DNA of 64,000 bases from NCBI GenBank assembly GCA_032622095.1, contig CP136066.1:232816961-232880960 (forward strand), given 5' to 3'. The notes below the pieces were generated by a model. That model ran no database searches and had not been told where the DNA came from. It saw only the letters and a program-made list of their open reading frames with translations. Positions 1-10,145 of this stretch are shown here, in pieces (the stretch's first letter is position 1; the number at the start of each line of letters is the position of its first letter). This DNA comes from Siphonodentalium dalli. Its lineage: Eukaryota; Mollusca; Scaphopoda; Gadilida; Siphonodentaliidae. The position numbers were made by a program, and so were the translations under genes.

Positions 1-983
1 CAAGCAATAAAAGAGTGAGATTATCAGAAAAGATCACTAATTATGATTCGTACAAAATAATTCGGTTTCAAAATATATACATGTAATTATTCTATTGATA
101 AATTAAGTTCAATCTTTTATTAACCCTTATCAGTAGAGTGATTTTTGGTATTTTGATATTTTCCTAAAAATACACCCGATAGTGAGGGTAGGGTACGAGT
201 ATGAGTACGTCCGACACCGACCATTGAAGGCACCCACAAACATTATAGAAATACAGTATTATACACAAAAACTGAATATTATTATTCCTAAAAGATTGAG
301 CATAATTCAACATTTTAGAATAAAATACTAGTAGGTACAGATATTCACCCCAGCGTAAAAGATTCAGCCAAATATGTTGTCCGAAGAGTACATCCGAAAC
401 CGTGGAATTGCCAACCTGTGGTCAGGTCACTACTCCCAATACGCTCTCAGTTAATGAGCAATTCGCACATGCGCGGCATGATGTCGTCTGAAGCTTTGAT
501 TTTGCGAGATTTGATACCCCTGCTTCTGTCCGAGCCGATAATTAATCATGTATTCGCTATTTGCTTCAATGGTGCGATCTCATTATGATAAAACTGTTGT
601 GTCAGTATAAATCGGCGCGTTTGTTTTAATTCAGCGCTCATCTCTGGAATTTCAAATTCCTGCACCAGTAAAAGGGAATCTTTTTCCTTCGGGTACCACT
701 CAGTTACATAACGTAATCTGTTTATGGCTCCTCTCCTTTGTGAGGGACGTGTGGCATTTATATGGCTGAATAGAATTAACCATATGGTTCCGAACCGGGT
801 ACTGGCTTATTGTTAGTGTCCGAGTTCAAACAATTATTTTGTTTGTATGTCAAGCGTTTTTTGACAAAAGTTCACCCAATTCCATTCTTAGTCAATAGTC
901 AGACAGTGCTTCTTTACCAGATATTGTCAGAACAGAGGTAATTTAAACAAATTTTATTAACTCATATTCAATCTCATTCACAG
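1..983. other. Non-coding flank and probable intron
   Basis: No ORF, tandem repeat or TIR element is recognisable here. The last bases before 984 end in CAG after a moderately pyrimidine-rich stretch, which fits a splice acceptor for the exon that follows. A TATA-like string TATAAAT near 606 stands alone and is not called as a promoter. Confidence 0.4.
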
Positions 984-1516
984 GTTCCACTTGGACCAAC
1001 ACCGGCACTGGTGCTAAAAGGTTGTGTTTGTGGGCACCTCTTTTCATGTGACAAGATAGCCATTGTGATGGACGAAATGGAGATTTGTGACATGACGCCG
1101 GCAATATCTCTACTGATGTCGACCTACTTCGTGTTTGGGATACAATATGCACGGAAGGTCAAGATACAATGATATTTCTGGAAAAACATGTCATGAAACT
1201 AGATGGCGTTAGTGCACTAACCAATGGAGTCATTAGATTTCACAACATGATAATGAAATATGGTTATCATTTAAAAGGATATACTGTTGATACATGGATT
1301 CGTAAAGACAGAATCGACCATTCTAAGGTCAAAGGTGCCGTTAATTTCGAGGGCTGTAGTGGAAATCTTATGGATAGATACATATATATTAGTTTGCAGA
1401 AAATAATTCTTATTTCATTCGATAATAACGATTTAAATTTTGTTTACAAAATTACATTTGACCTTAAAATTGACGATTCTGACTTTACGAATCCGTGTAA
1501 TGATTTACATGTGTAA
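984..1516 (+). pseudogene. Last exon of an uncharacterised animal gene, probably frame-broken
   Basis: After a CAG acceptor at 981-983 an open frame runs from 984 to the TGA at 1170-1172, giving 62 codons with natural-looking codon use. It begins VPLGPTPALVLKG, carries DKIAIVMDEMEICDM, and ends ISLLMSTYFVFGIQYARKVK. The frame then breaks. The overlapping frame opens with MIFLEKHVMKLDG at 1169 and runs to a stop at 1516. From memory, C-terminal domains of a family of uncharacterised invertebrate proteins have a hydrophobic YFVFNIQY-like stretch followed directly by a charged segment ending in FLE or FLQ; the two frames together fit that order, so one base seems missing near 1165-1170. It could be a pseudogene, an assembly error, or a real stop with the downstream ORF as 3' untranslated sequence. 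The later part of the second frame, after about 1240, looks less protein-like. Function is unknown. Confidence 0.45.
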
Positions 1517-1607
1517 ATCCATGTAGTGACTCCGTTAGTACATGTAAATTTCTTTGATCACTGTGTATATATATACATTCCATGTTATCACATTAACTGT
1601 TGAATTT

Positions 1608-1613
1608 AATAAA
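1608..1613 (+). promoter_or_regulatory. Possible polyadenylation signal AATAAA
   Basis: AATAAA lies about 90 bases after the stop of the second frame above, in AT-rich sequence, where a terminal exon would end. The motif is common in such DNA, so support is only positional. Confidence 0.25.
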
Positions 1614-2007
1614 TGATTTAACTAGTTTCTTCTTTTTCTCATATGACAGCAACATGGGTATGAATTGTCCAGATCTAAAAACATGTATAATGCAGAGCTG
1701 ATAGTTATCTGCCTTGAGTGGAATGTTGTACATGAATAAAAATGCTATATCAGTTGGATGCTAATAGTATTTTGAGTGCATAGCTCTATTAGATCACCTC
1801 CTGCGTGGTACACTTCTGTTTTCCTAGCCACTATCCGAGGAAATAGCCCAGGGATGATTTGGCACCAGCCCTTCTAATAACTCTCTGTATCTACTCTCTA
1901 GTCACGTTACGTATTCATGTTCGTGATCCCACCGATGGCAACAGTCACACTCTGGTGAATCGTGTCGTCAGTAGAATATCAGGCTGGATTATTGGATGCG
2001 ACTCGTG
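1614..2007. other. Unannotated non-coding stretch
   Basis: No gene, element end or repeat is seen. The reading frame starting at 1859 merely runs into the palindromic minisatellite that follows. Confidence 0.4.
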
Positions 2008-2342
2008 TAGTACCAACATTAGGTTGGTAGTCTGGAGTACCAAATATATTTTGGTATTCTGGAGTGCCAAAAACAGGTTGGCAGTCTGGAGTACCAAATA
2101 TATTTTGGTACTCTGGAGTACCAAAATTTGGGTACTCCATGAGGGTCTATGGAGTACCTAATTTGGCACGCCAGAGTACCAAATACGAAGTACCAAAAGT
2201 GTTGTGGTACTCCGGAGTACCATTCAGGTTTGGTACTCTGGAGTACCAAAACCTCATTTGGTACTCTGGAGTACCACAATTTTGGTACTCCGTGTGGGAC
2301 AGCCGGAGTACCAAATTTGGTACTCCAGAGTACCTGGAGTTT
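2008..2342. repeat. Palindromic minisatellite, GGTACTCTGGAGTACC-type units
   Basis: About a dozen diverged copies of a short self-complementary unit (TTGGTACTCTGGAGTACCAAA and variants) lie head to tail, some joined by AT-rich linkers. Because each unit is its own reverse complement, frames on both strands read as repeated WYSGVPN or YSRVPN; these are shadows, not genes. The array could fold into a row of short hairpins. Confidence 0.85.
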
Positions 2343-2408
2343 TTAAAGTGAATAACAAAACAGCGATGATTTCAAATAAGTGTGAAACAATATGATTTGA
2401 CGTAAATA

Positions 2409-2526
2409 GCTTATAGTTTATATAATTTAAGATTGCATTAGGGGACGTTGATCAGATTCAGGCTAACGCTTATAGTTTATATCATTTAAGATTGCATTAG
2501 GGGGCGTTGATCAGATTCAGGCTAAC
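2409..2526. repeat. Direct tandem duplication, 59-bp unit, two copies
   Basis: Units at 2409-2467 and 2468-2526 are almost identical, each starting GCTTATAGTTTATAT and ending ATTCAGGCTAAC. Only two or three bases differ, so the duplication is recent. Confidence 0.9.
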
Positions 2527-2768
2527 GCTTGCGGCATGCCTTCATTTGGGCACTGATATCAAAATATGTGATGACGACTTTAATATAGTCAAGCGCGAAA
2601 GCATGGCCAATATTTATCTGAGGAAAAATGTTTCCCGGTCACCCGACCCAGCAGTTTAGTTCCAAGCTTCGTTGGTTCCATGCTAAGTGTGGTTCTCAAT
2701 AGAACCAACCGAATCCATGGTTTGTGACTTTGTGTGGGAACACAACCTAGTTTAAATATCCTAGTCTA

Positions 2769-3168
2769 TTAACCCTTTACCCAACAAAACGGCCAAAACG
2801 GGCCAAATAAAGCTTCAACAGCCTAAAATATCTTCGGTCTGTCTCAATAGAACCATACAAATATGGATATCATTGGAACCGGCTCCTTGACCACATTGTG
2901 ATAGTTACAGTTATGCCCTGTGCCAATGCATTCTCTTATATATGCGAGTCGACCATAGGTCGGTTCGCATATATAAGAGAATGCATTGGCCTAAAAAAAA
3001 TATTTTTTTAACACTTTTTACCATTTTTTCTTACATTCTTTAACAATTTTATAATTTGTAATGTGTTAAGCCAATGCATTCTCTTATATATGCGAGGCGA
3101 CATATGGTCGACTCGCATATATAAGAGAATGCATTGGCACAGGGCCCTTCTGTTGGGTAAAGGGTTAA
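2769..3168 (+). mobile_element. piggyBac-like MITE carrying a double hairpin (copy 1, complete)
   Basis: The element is bounded by TTAA at 2769-2772 and 3165-3168. Inside these it starts CCCTTTACCCAACA and ends TGTTGGGTAAAGGG, a perfect 14-base inverted repeat that continues imperfectly. TTAA target duplication next to a CCC...GGG end is the hallmark of piggyBac-family transposition, so this is called a non-autonomous member. The left interior (about 130 bp) is unique to the family and is followed by palindromes at 2922-2990 and 3070-3138 in opposite orientation, with an AT-rich spacer between. There is no coding sequence; a transposase would have to act in trans. Confidence 0.8.
2922..2990 (+). 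repeat. 69-bp hairpin cassette, orientation A
   Basis: A near-perfect palindrome begins GCCAATGCATTCTC and ends GAGAATGCATTGGC, with GTCGACCATAGGTC in the middle. It could form a stem of about 30 base pairs. The copy at 3070-3138 is its reverse complement, so the pair can also fold on each other. The same cassette recurs many times in this window. Confidence 0.9.
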
Positions 3169-3738
3169 AATATAACAACATATCCACGCGTTTGGGGTTA
3201 AAATGATTAATGTAAGACTTTATCAAGCGTCATTCCTTTGAAATATCAATTCACATAAATAAATAAATAATAAATAACAATTTTGTATAGCGTAAAATCC
3301 ACCGAAGTGCTCTAAAACGCTTAATGTTAAACATAAGATACAATGGAAAATATAAGGCATAATTATGGACATCAACAAAAATGTAGAACTATATAAGTGA
3401 GACGTTACTAAGAAATACAAAAGCGCATAACATTACAAATATTAAAAAGTTACTGGTAAATTGGGGGTGATAACATACTAAAAAATGCTAACAGCGAATA
3501 AAGGGGGTAAAATGTCGAACGGGTAACAAGCTAAAAATAACATGAAAAGGGGGAGTAAAATGGGGAAAGATCGGGAAACGAGTAAAATTGAAACGAAAAA
3601 TATTGATGAGACTAAGGTGTTTAATTAGTGACCCAAACAGTATAAAAGATAGAATATTATCAACAAAGAGTATTTGCCTGTGCATATGCCTAGACTATTT
3701 TCGATTCATATTTAGACTCTAATCAATCAATCGATTGC
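3169..3738. other. AT-rich non-coding stretch
   Basis: No element ends, repeats or convincing ORFs are seen. Frames on the minus strand here are rich in Phe, Leu and Ile, as expected of random AT-rich DNA. Confidence 0.4.
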
Positions 3739-3777
3739 TGGCGGGGTCAGGGGGGGTCATCCACTTTTTTCCATACA

Positions 3778-4080
3778 CTAGGCCGGGGTGGGTGGGTGGT
3801 TCAGCTGCGAAAAAGTCACTTTTTTCCTGAGTGGTCGCAATTTTTTCCTCTTACAACATTTCTTCAATATAAATGCCTCAAAGTGTTCAGCATCATTGTT
3901 AAGGTGTGTATGACACTTAGGGCAGTGCTTAGGTGGGTAGTTAGTGTGGATATGGGCATGATGCTTCTCAGAAATCCAGATTACGAACCAACTCTCAGGA
4001 ATTCGCCTTTTACATCCGATCACATTGCCATGTACCAATGCTACTGGTTCCAGATGAAAATGGACAGTTATGTAGCACAT
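3778..4080 (-). CDS. Hypothetical 100-codon ORF with CxxC/His cluster inside the hAT-like element
   Basis: This minus-strand ORF starts with ATG at 4080. It carries HHAHIHTNYPPKHCPKCHTHL near residues 40-60, a CPKC pair followed by histidines that could bind a metal, and later EHFEAFILKKCCKRKK. After about residue 75 it enters the left subterminal repeat of the element, so the true end may be earlier or the frame may be chance. A plus-strand frame of 96 codons overlaps it. I recognise no family. It may be a captured gene scrap or noise. Confidence 0.22.
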   Translation of the reverse strand: MCYITVHFHLEPVALVHGNVIGCKRRIPESWFVIWISEKHHAHIHTNYPPKHCPKCHTHLNNDAEHFEAFILKKCCKRKKLRPLRKKVTFSQLNHPPTPA

Positions 4081-4435
4081 GAATAAACTTTAATATAACT
4101 AAAATGAAAAAAGCTATTCATTTATCTCATTAATATTTACTCATTATACCTGATCAGACCAGATGACTCAGTAAAAATTGTATCGGAACTTGGCATGGGA
4201 ATGTAGACTGCAACAACGCATATCACTGAGATAATAATCTTGAGATGGTGGGACCCAGATAAAAGATTGGGCGAGCATACATAGACCTTGAATGTGTAGA
4301 TATGGAGAAGGCTGCTAAGTGGAATAAACAAAATCAGAACAGATCAGTGAAAAGAAGGGAAAGAAAATATAATATAACTTAATATAATATGCAAGTCTAA
4401 AAATAATGTGCTGGTCATCAGCAAAATGATCGAAG

Positions 4436-4640
4436 TCTGCAGAGGGCGAATTTGGCAATACTACCTGGCATAGCATCAACAAATTCAACCTCTAACGACC
4501 TCATTCTATTTTGGTCTCGACCAACCATGGAGAACTAGCTACATATGAGGGTCACATATGGTGAATTTGGTAATGCTATAGCCCACTCTGCTGGGTAGCA
4601 TCACAAAACTCACCCTCCTTGGAGCTTATTCTGCAGACTG
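4436..4640. repeat. Two decayed hairpins related to the 34.8-kb palindrome
   Basis: Segments 4436-4516 and 4547-4640 read GGCGAATTTGGCAATRCT-like on the left and ATTCACCCTC-plus-CATTCTGC-like on the right, matching in order the inner arms of the palindrome at 34777-35030. They are strongly diverged. Confidence 0.5.
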
Positions 4641-5324
4641 CATATGACCGTCTTATTTTCAAGTTTCTATTTACACGCAGTACATGTATTTGTATGAATG
4701 CTTGACCTGGGTCTGGCCTCAGCGCATTACCTAGCCCAAGAACTCAGCTCATGGAAATGAAAATTAGTTTTGTGATACATAGTGGATTTCAGCTGAATAC
4801 CTGTATTGTTGGAGAGTTAATTGCCAGGTGGTGTTGCCCTAATAATTTTTTCAAAAATCATAATTGACATAAATTCATATGATACTATGGGACACATCTA
4901 AAGTTACACTTTCTGTGATGAAAAGAAGGTACACTAATGCTTTTATATTTGTTTACATGTATAATGAGCATTATGAGCTACCTTAGACAATATTTGGGGA
5001 AGAATCAATCAATAATTTACTGATCTGCACATGTATTCTGTGTGTTATTTTGGGTTTTTCCAGGTATTTTTTTAGAACCTGTTACGTGTTGTTACAAAAG
5101 TTGGAATGACTTATGGAAATAGGGTAACTGTAATACTGACCATCAAGCTTAAATGGTGTGATATTACAGATTTGGAGGTAAAAGGGGGGTGGGTACCCCG
5201 CATGAAATTGGAAAAAATATGTTTTCCTTCAAATAGGGGGGTGGTGGGTACCCAAGAGCCGGAAAAAAGTTTTTTCAGCCTAATGTCATGTCACTTTTTT
5301 CCGACCCCCCCCCCCTGGCGGGGT

Positions 5325-5920
5325 TAGCTATATTCATCACGAAAATATGGAACAATAGAGACCTTTCGCAACATCACGAATACGATTACGGATATGGACA
5401 ATATCCTGCCAGTACACGGCCACAATTCGATCTTTACGCACGGGGTTCTTCTGTGAGACGAACGATGAACCATACCCCATTCAGTTTAATTTTGGGCAGA
5501 TGTGTCAAGAATGTGTCACTGGTTCTGCTTGGGGACGCTCTAACATTATCCGTGTGATGTATAACACGCGGATAAGAACATGGGATCTAAAATAGACACA
5601 CATTACTTTTTCCATCGAATATTTTGCAACTGAAGATAGTGGAACATATCTCACCAATTAACCATCGTATGTAAATTGTGATAGGATAGCATAATTTTAT
5701 TTACAATATACACACATGGAAAGTACAATTACAAATAAATATAATATTAATAGACTATACATGTATATTGTTAGGGGTGATATAGTCATGACTGACTGTC
5801 TTCCTAACACCCCTTGTGATGGGTTCCACCTTGTACCATGGCAATATATCCTATCCGTAATCGTAATAGTAATTTTGCGAAAGGTCTCTAATAACTTAAT
5901 AAGTATAAGTATACCCCCAC
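5325..5920. other. Unannotated stretch
   Basis: No repeat or domain is recognised. A frame to 5557 reads HHEYDYGYGQYPASTRPQFDLYARG, which is Tyr/Arg-rich but starts inside the transposon end and is not called. Confidence 0.35.
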
Positions 5921-5960
5921 TTTCGAAGAAAATGGGGGGTATACTGGATTGACTGAGTCT

Positions 5961-6062
5961 GTCCGTCACACTTTCTCCTTCCGTGCGTCCGTTCGTCCGT
6001 CCGTCGTACCGTCGGTCCGTCCGTCCGTCGTACCGTCGGTCCGTCCGTCCGTCCGTCCGTAC
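5961..6062. repeat. GTCC-rich simple repeat
   Basis: Runs of CCGTCCGTCCGTCGTACC repeat about every 30 bases. The DNA to about 6600 then twice contains an AACTATGAACCGATTTCAATAA-type string (near 6380 and 6550). Similar GTCCGTCCG followed by AACTTGAATAG-like sequence occurs near 35415, so this is probably part of a dispersed element whose ends I cannot define. Confidence 0.6.
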
Positions 6063-6615
6063 GCACTAACCAGAGAGCACTTGTGGGGTGCGATGAATTT
6101 AACATGAATTTAACATGCTTTTCTTCTAATTGTTTTATTTACAAACAATCTCCGTTATTTCGTTAATATAATATTTCTCAGAATATGTAATATATCTGAA
6201 ATAAACATTTAGAAAAAAAAGATATTCAAAAAAATACGCTCTTTAAATAATCGTCAGTTGTGGGTTGCACCCCACAATTTACTCAAACAAAAGATCGCAC
6301 CCCACAAGTATTCATGGGTATGTGCAGTCACCCCACAAGTATACTTTGGCCAGTACGTCCGTCCGACCTCATAACTCGAACAACTATGAACCGATTTCAA
6401 TAATGTTGTGTATGCAATCTCCTTAGGACCGCCTCTCCGCATGATACTAATTGCGGTGCAGTCCGACTTTCTTTTTTTAAGTTACGCCTTACTTTTCGAC
6501 TTATTTTGACTTAGAAAATTCTGTCCGACTTAATAACTTTAACAAATATGAACCGATTTCAATAATTTTTGGTATACATGCTTCTCACAACACCCTCTCC
6601 ACATGATGCTACTTA

Positions 6616-7009
6616 TTGACCCAACAAAACGGCCAAAACCGGCCAAATAAAGCTTCAACAGCCTAAAATATCTTCGGTCTGTCTCAATAGAACCATACAA
6701 ATATGGATATCATTGGAACCGGCTCCTTGACCACATTGTGATAGTTACAGTTATGCCCTGTGCCAATGCATTCTCTTATATATGCGAGTCGACCATAGGT
6801 CGCCTCGCATATATAAGAGAATGCATTGGCCTAAAAAAAATCCTTTTTTTAACACTTTTTACCATTTTTTCTTACATTCTTTAACAATTTTATAATTTTT
6901 AATGTGTTAAGCCAATGCATTCTCTTATATATGCGAGGCGACCTATGGTCGACTCGCATATATAAGAGAATGCATTGGCACAGGGCCGTTCTGTTGGGTA
7001 AAGGGTTAA
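6616..7009 (+). mobile_element. piggyBac-like MITE with double hairpin (copy 2, left end eroded)
   Basis: Its interior is nearly identical to the element at 2769-3168, with cassettes at 6762-6830 and 6911-6979. The right end is intact (TGTTGGGTAAAGGG then TTAA at 7006-7009), but the left end has TTGACCCAACA in place of TTAACCCTTTACCC, so it could not be mobilised now. Confidence 0.8.
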
Positions 7010-7085
7010 GTGGCTGAAGAATGGGGACATGAACATTTAAGGTGTTTCGAAAAACTAGAATCCTGGTTCCTGAAGTAGTCTACCC

Positions 7086-7464
7086 CATCCTCAGTACTGT
7101 ACCCACTTGTGGGCAAGTTATAAAAAGACAACCTATAATAAGCTCATAGTGTGCTACAATAACGCCTACAGGATGCTAATGAAATACGATCGATATTGCA
7201 GCGCTAGCGGTATGTTCGCATGGGATCAGGTTGGTTCTTTGCCTGAAGTAAGGAGGAGGACGATAATTATACAGTTTCATTCAGAGGGTATCCAATAGCA
7301 CAAATTCTCTGGTTCAAGCAATATATGAACTGAGCGTTGTTTCGTCAGCGAGACTAATAACACTTTGGAATCTTCTGCTCCATGTATAAGTATTCAATAC
7401 TTCTAACGTCTAAAAACCTATATATGGGCAATACTGCCTGAAATAAAAGAATACAATACAATAA
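7086..7464 (+). pseudogene. LINE ORF2 C-terminus and 3' tail
   Basis: The frame from about 7092 to 7300 contains CTHLWASYKKTTYNKLIV, then YNNAYRMLMKYDRYCSASGMF, which matches the segment after the reverse-transcriptase domain of many animal LINEs (established pattern: NKL-AYN-AYR-L, then CSAS-MF). The frame stops at CAATAG near 7298; one frame over, AIYELSVVSSARLITLWN is read, ending at TAA 7387-7389, so there is one frameshift. The tail GGGCAATACTGCCTGAAATAAAAG followed by ATACAATACAATA looks like a LINE 3' end. It is 5'-truncated and dead. Confidence 0.75.
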
Positions 7465-7689
7465 TGGGGAATTAGGAACGTACACAATTACAGTTAGGAT
7501 AAAAACCCGCTACATTACTTATTGGGCAAAATATACTGCCCTCTTATGTTATATTATATCATGTATAATTTGTATTGTTAAAATGTTTCTAATAATCCAT
7601 GGATAAGAGGAATACATGACTCCTTTAATATGATTGGTATGAGTGTTGTTTGAAAATCACAAACTAACAAATAAACAAGGATCTTGGCT

Positions 7690-8070
7690 CAACACTGACG
7701 CTGAATAGGTTTTGTGATAAAGTTACCCAGGTTCCTGAAATTGTGATAAAGTTACCCAGGTTGGAGAGGATTGTGATAAAGTTACCCAGGTTAATAACAT
7801 TTCATGTTTAGCAACAAATTATTCATTTTTGCGATCAAAATGACGAACTACAGTACCAATATGTCTTAATTTATGCTTAATAAGGGCTATTACTGGCCAA
7901 AACTTAATAATATTTCCCTCAGTCACTTTTAAATCAAGTTCTTGTTGTGCGATTTGCTTAACCTGGGTAACTTTATCGCAATTTTCTCCAACCTGGGTAA
8001 CTTTATCACAATTTCAGGAACCTGGGTAACTTTATCACAGAAAACCGGTGAGAGTGACCTATTCAGCAAC
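7690..8070. mobile_element. Fold-back element with TIRs built of tandem 28-mers
   Basis: The left arm at about 7709-7794 holds three tandem copies of TGTGATAAAGTTACCCAGGT plus short spacers. The right arm at 7958-8040 has three copies in the reverse complement, spacers in mirrored order. Outside these the inverted match continues weakly (CTGAATAGG on the left, CCTATTCAG on the right). The 160-bp loop has no coding sequence. Confidence 0.75.
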
Positions 8071-8160
8071 ACTGACTATTCAAAAAGAGTATGTACACTA
8101 TGTACCAAAGAACTAGGCTACGAATATCACGTTATCCTGAAGTGTACAGCATTAAAAGAA

Positions 8161-8687
8161 GAGAGTGGCTAAAATGCAAGCTTGGCGCCATAAAAACTAG
8201 ATGGAACGTGTTTTAGAAACGAGAAATTGGCTGAAATTCAACTTCATATTTTGATTTAAAATTCGAGCTTGGCGGTTCGGTGATCGGTCATCTAAAGGTC
8301 AAACATTCTCTGTATATAATGTTAAAAACCGCCAAGCTCGACTATGAGAGTGATGAATGATGACCATTCAACATGTTTCGAATAAAAAACTTGGTACAAC
8401 TGGTGTTTAAAAAGAGAAATCGGCCAAACATCGACATGAAATCTGCGTAAAAAGACGATGTTTTGATTTTGTGACCACGCCCCCTATTAACCAACGGGAA
8501 CATTACTGCCAATATTGTCGATTAATTTACGAATTTGGGCCATATAAGTAATTGGCTGGTGCTATTCCAACATAATTCACGCGAAAACAGCGTTTAAAAG
8601 GCTTTTAAAATTTTCAAACCGCCATGCTTGTCTGTTAGTCACCTCCCTCAAAAACTACCAAGCTTGCATTTTAGCCAATCTCCTCCC
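8161..8687. mobile_element. TIR MITE inserted in the LINE relic
   Basis: The ends carry GGCTAAAATGCAAGCTTGG and its reverse complement. TTAAAAGAA occurs at 8152-8160 and again at 8688-8696, an exact 9-base duplication at the point where the LINE reading is interrupted. Internal inverted pieces (GAGCTTGGCGGT and ACCGCCAAGCTC) make it partly fold-back. No ORF. A 9-bp duplication suggests a Mutator-like origin, an 8-bp one hAT; the superfamily is unsettled. Confidence 0.75.
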
Positions 8688-8877
8688 TTAAAAGAACTCA
8701 GATCGATATATTGGAACTCTATGTCGACAGAAACTCTCCCATAAACTTTTAGAACTCTTCAAGACTAGACATAAAAAGACAATTAGGAATCTGCTAACTT
8801 TCATAAGGAAAGACCAGGATATTTTCGGAAAGTCCACTTGACCTTATATTAAATCCCCGCTCACTGTGCCAACATCC

Positions 8878-9891
8878 TAGAGCATGCCACGAATCTCTAC
8901 TCTGGCTAACGCCCGTATAGATCATATTCCACAAGTACAAAACCCGGGAACTTTTTGAAGTTTTGACAAGGAACCTTATAAAATCGAAAAAATAACACAG
9001 GGAATATATTTCTTTGTTATTATCTGTTTCTTATGTACTTCACTGTAGTTGAAGGTCCCAAAATTTCAGGATTTAAAGATGGATTATCCCTTTAAATAAC
9101 AAATTTCAAATAGTTGCGTGGGTATAAAATAATAGATATGAACTGAAGACCCATGTCCGGAAAAGCTTGTATCAATTAATATTGATTTTATTTCGAATAT
9201 TAAACCGGGACCGTTTATGTGTCTATTTTTAGAACAGACCATTCGGATGATACCATATTGCGATATAGAGCAGTGGGCTGTTCCTATGGCTACGCATCGA
9301 AAGTCAAATGTCCCAGATTGGTTGTTTGTATTGTTTTGTTCCACATATATAAGCGATAATGAGTATAATTAACGTTTATTTGTGACAAAATTGTACAATA
9401 AAATTTCTGGTCTCTGTTAACAGTAACCACTATTGTTCGTTAGCTGAACAAACATACCTATTTAGACCAGAAAATATTCGAAATAAAAATAATATTAATC
9501 GATAGAAGCATTTCCGGACAGGAGTCTTCGATTCAAATCTAATATTTTATACCCCGCTAACTATATAAAACATGTTTAAGTGACTTTTTGTGGGCGATTT
9601 TGCTTTGCTTTTCTGACAATTATAGATTTTTTCCTGGGTAATTAATTGAATGTTTGTTGCGATATCGGCTCTCAAAAGTCACAGAAAAGATTTAATTTTT
9701 GAGTTGGGACCTTCACATTTAGTGAAGTACACTTTCAAGGAACAGATAATCATTAAGATATATATTCCCCGTGTTATTTTTTCGACTTTATAAGGTTCCC
9801 TGTCAAAACTTCAAACAGTTCCAAGGTTTTGTACTGGTGGAATATGATCTCTACGGGCTTTAGCCGTAGTAGAGATTCATGGCATGATCTA
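8878..9891. mobile_element. Mutator-like TIR element, 1,014 bp (copy A)
   Basis: The outer arms match over more than 50 bases: TAGAGCATGCCACGAATCTC on the left against the complement of GAGATTCATGGCATGATCTA on the right, then AGATCATATTCCAC. CCAACATCC at 8869-8877 is repeated at 9892-9900, a 9-base target duplication typical of Mutator-like elements. The arms continue inward with GAACCTTATAAAATCGAAAAAATAACAC-like sequence. The central 600 bp has no convincing ORF. A shorter relative is at 26574-27055. Confidence 0.75.
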
Positions 9892-10145
9892 CCAACATCC
9901 CTGACCTTATAGTAAATCCCCACTCACTGTGTCACATCCCTGACCATACAGTAAGTTCAAAATCATCATTCGACCGGAAACTTGATACATATCTAAACAC
10001 TCATGTATTCCTCGTGTGAAATTTATTGTTATATATTTGTACTAATTGAATATTTTTATGGCACATATATCTTGTACTAGCATGCACCAATGTACTCATG
10101 TAATAACTATATATCGATGAGCAGAAAATAAATTTAAATTTACAT

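Larger units (their letters stand above)
3748..5316. mobile_element. hAT-like TIR element, about 1.57 kb
   Basis: The left end is CAGGGGGGGTC and the right end is a GACC-then-C-run ending in T. Both ends are followed inward by diverged subterminal blocks rich in TTTTTTCC and GGTGGGT. The flanks 3740-3747 and 5317-5324 are both GGCGGGGT, an exact 8-base target duplication (9 if the preceding T is counted). An 8-bp duplication with CAGGG-type ends is typical of hAT elements. A shorter relative with the same ends is at 46219-46779. The interior has no recognisable transposase and holds one short minus-strand ORF. Confidence 0.65.
8041..10142 (+). pseudogene. LINE C-terminus and 3' region split by two insertions
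   Basis: Bases 8070-8160 read YSKRVCTLCTKELGYEYHVI and on to LKCTALKE, the C..C....H....C knuckle found at the end of many LINE ORF2 proteins. Past a 527-bp insertion, 8688-8840 resumes with LELYVDR-like sequence (frame changes) and KTRHKKTIRNLLTFIRKDQD. The 3' part (TGACCTTATATTAAATCCCC, repeated once) is split again by a 1,014-bp element and continues from 9901 to an AATAAATTTAAATTTA tail near 10142. Insertion order: LINE first, then both DNA elements. Confidence 0.65.

Noticed and set aside
600-660. Core promoter at TATAAAT
   Set aside because: No initiator, first exon or start codon context could be supported.
2019-2395. Several ORFs repeating WYSGVPN
   Set aside because: The unit is palindromic, so the same peptide appears on both strands; minisatellite shadow.
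2922-3138. Bacterial-type terminators
   Set aside because: The hairpins are long, paired and part of transposon-like units in animal DNA.
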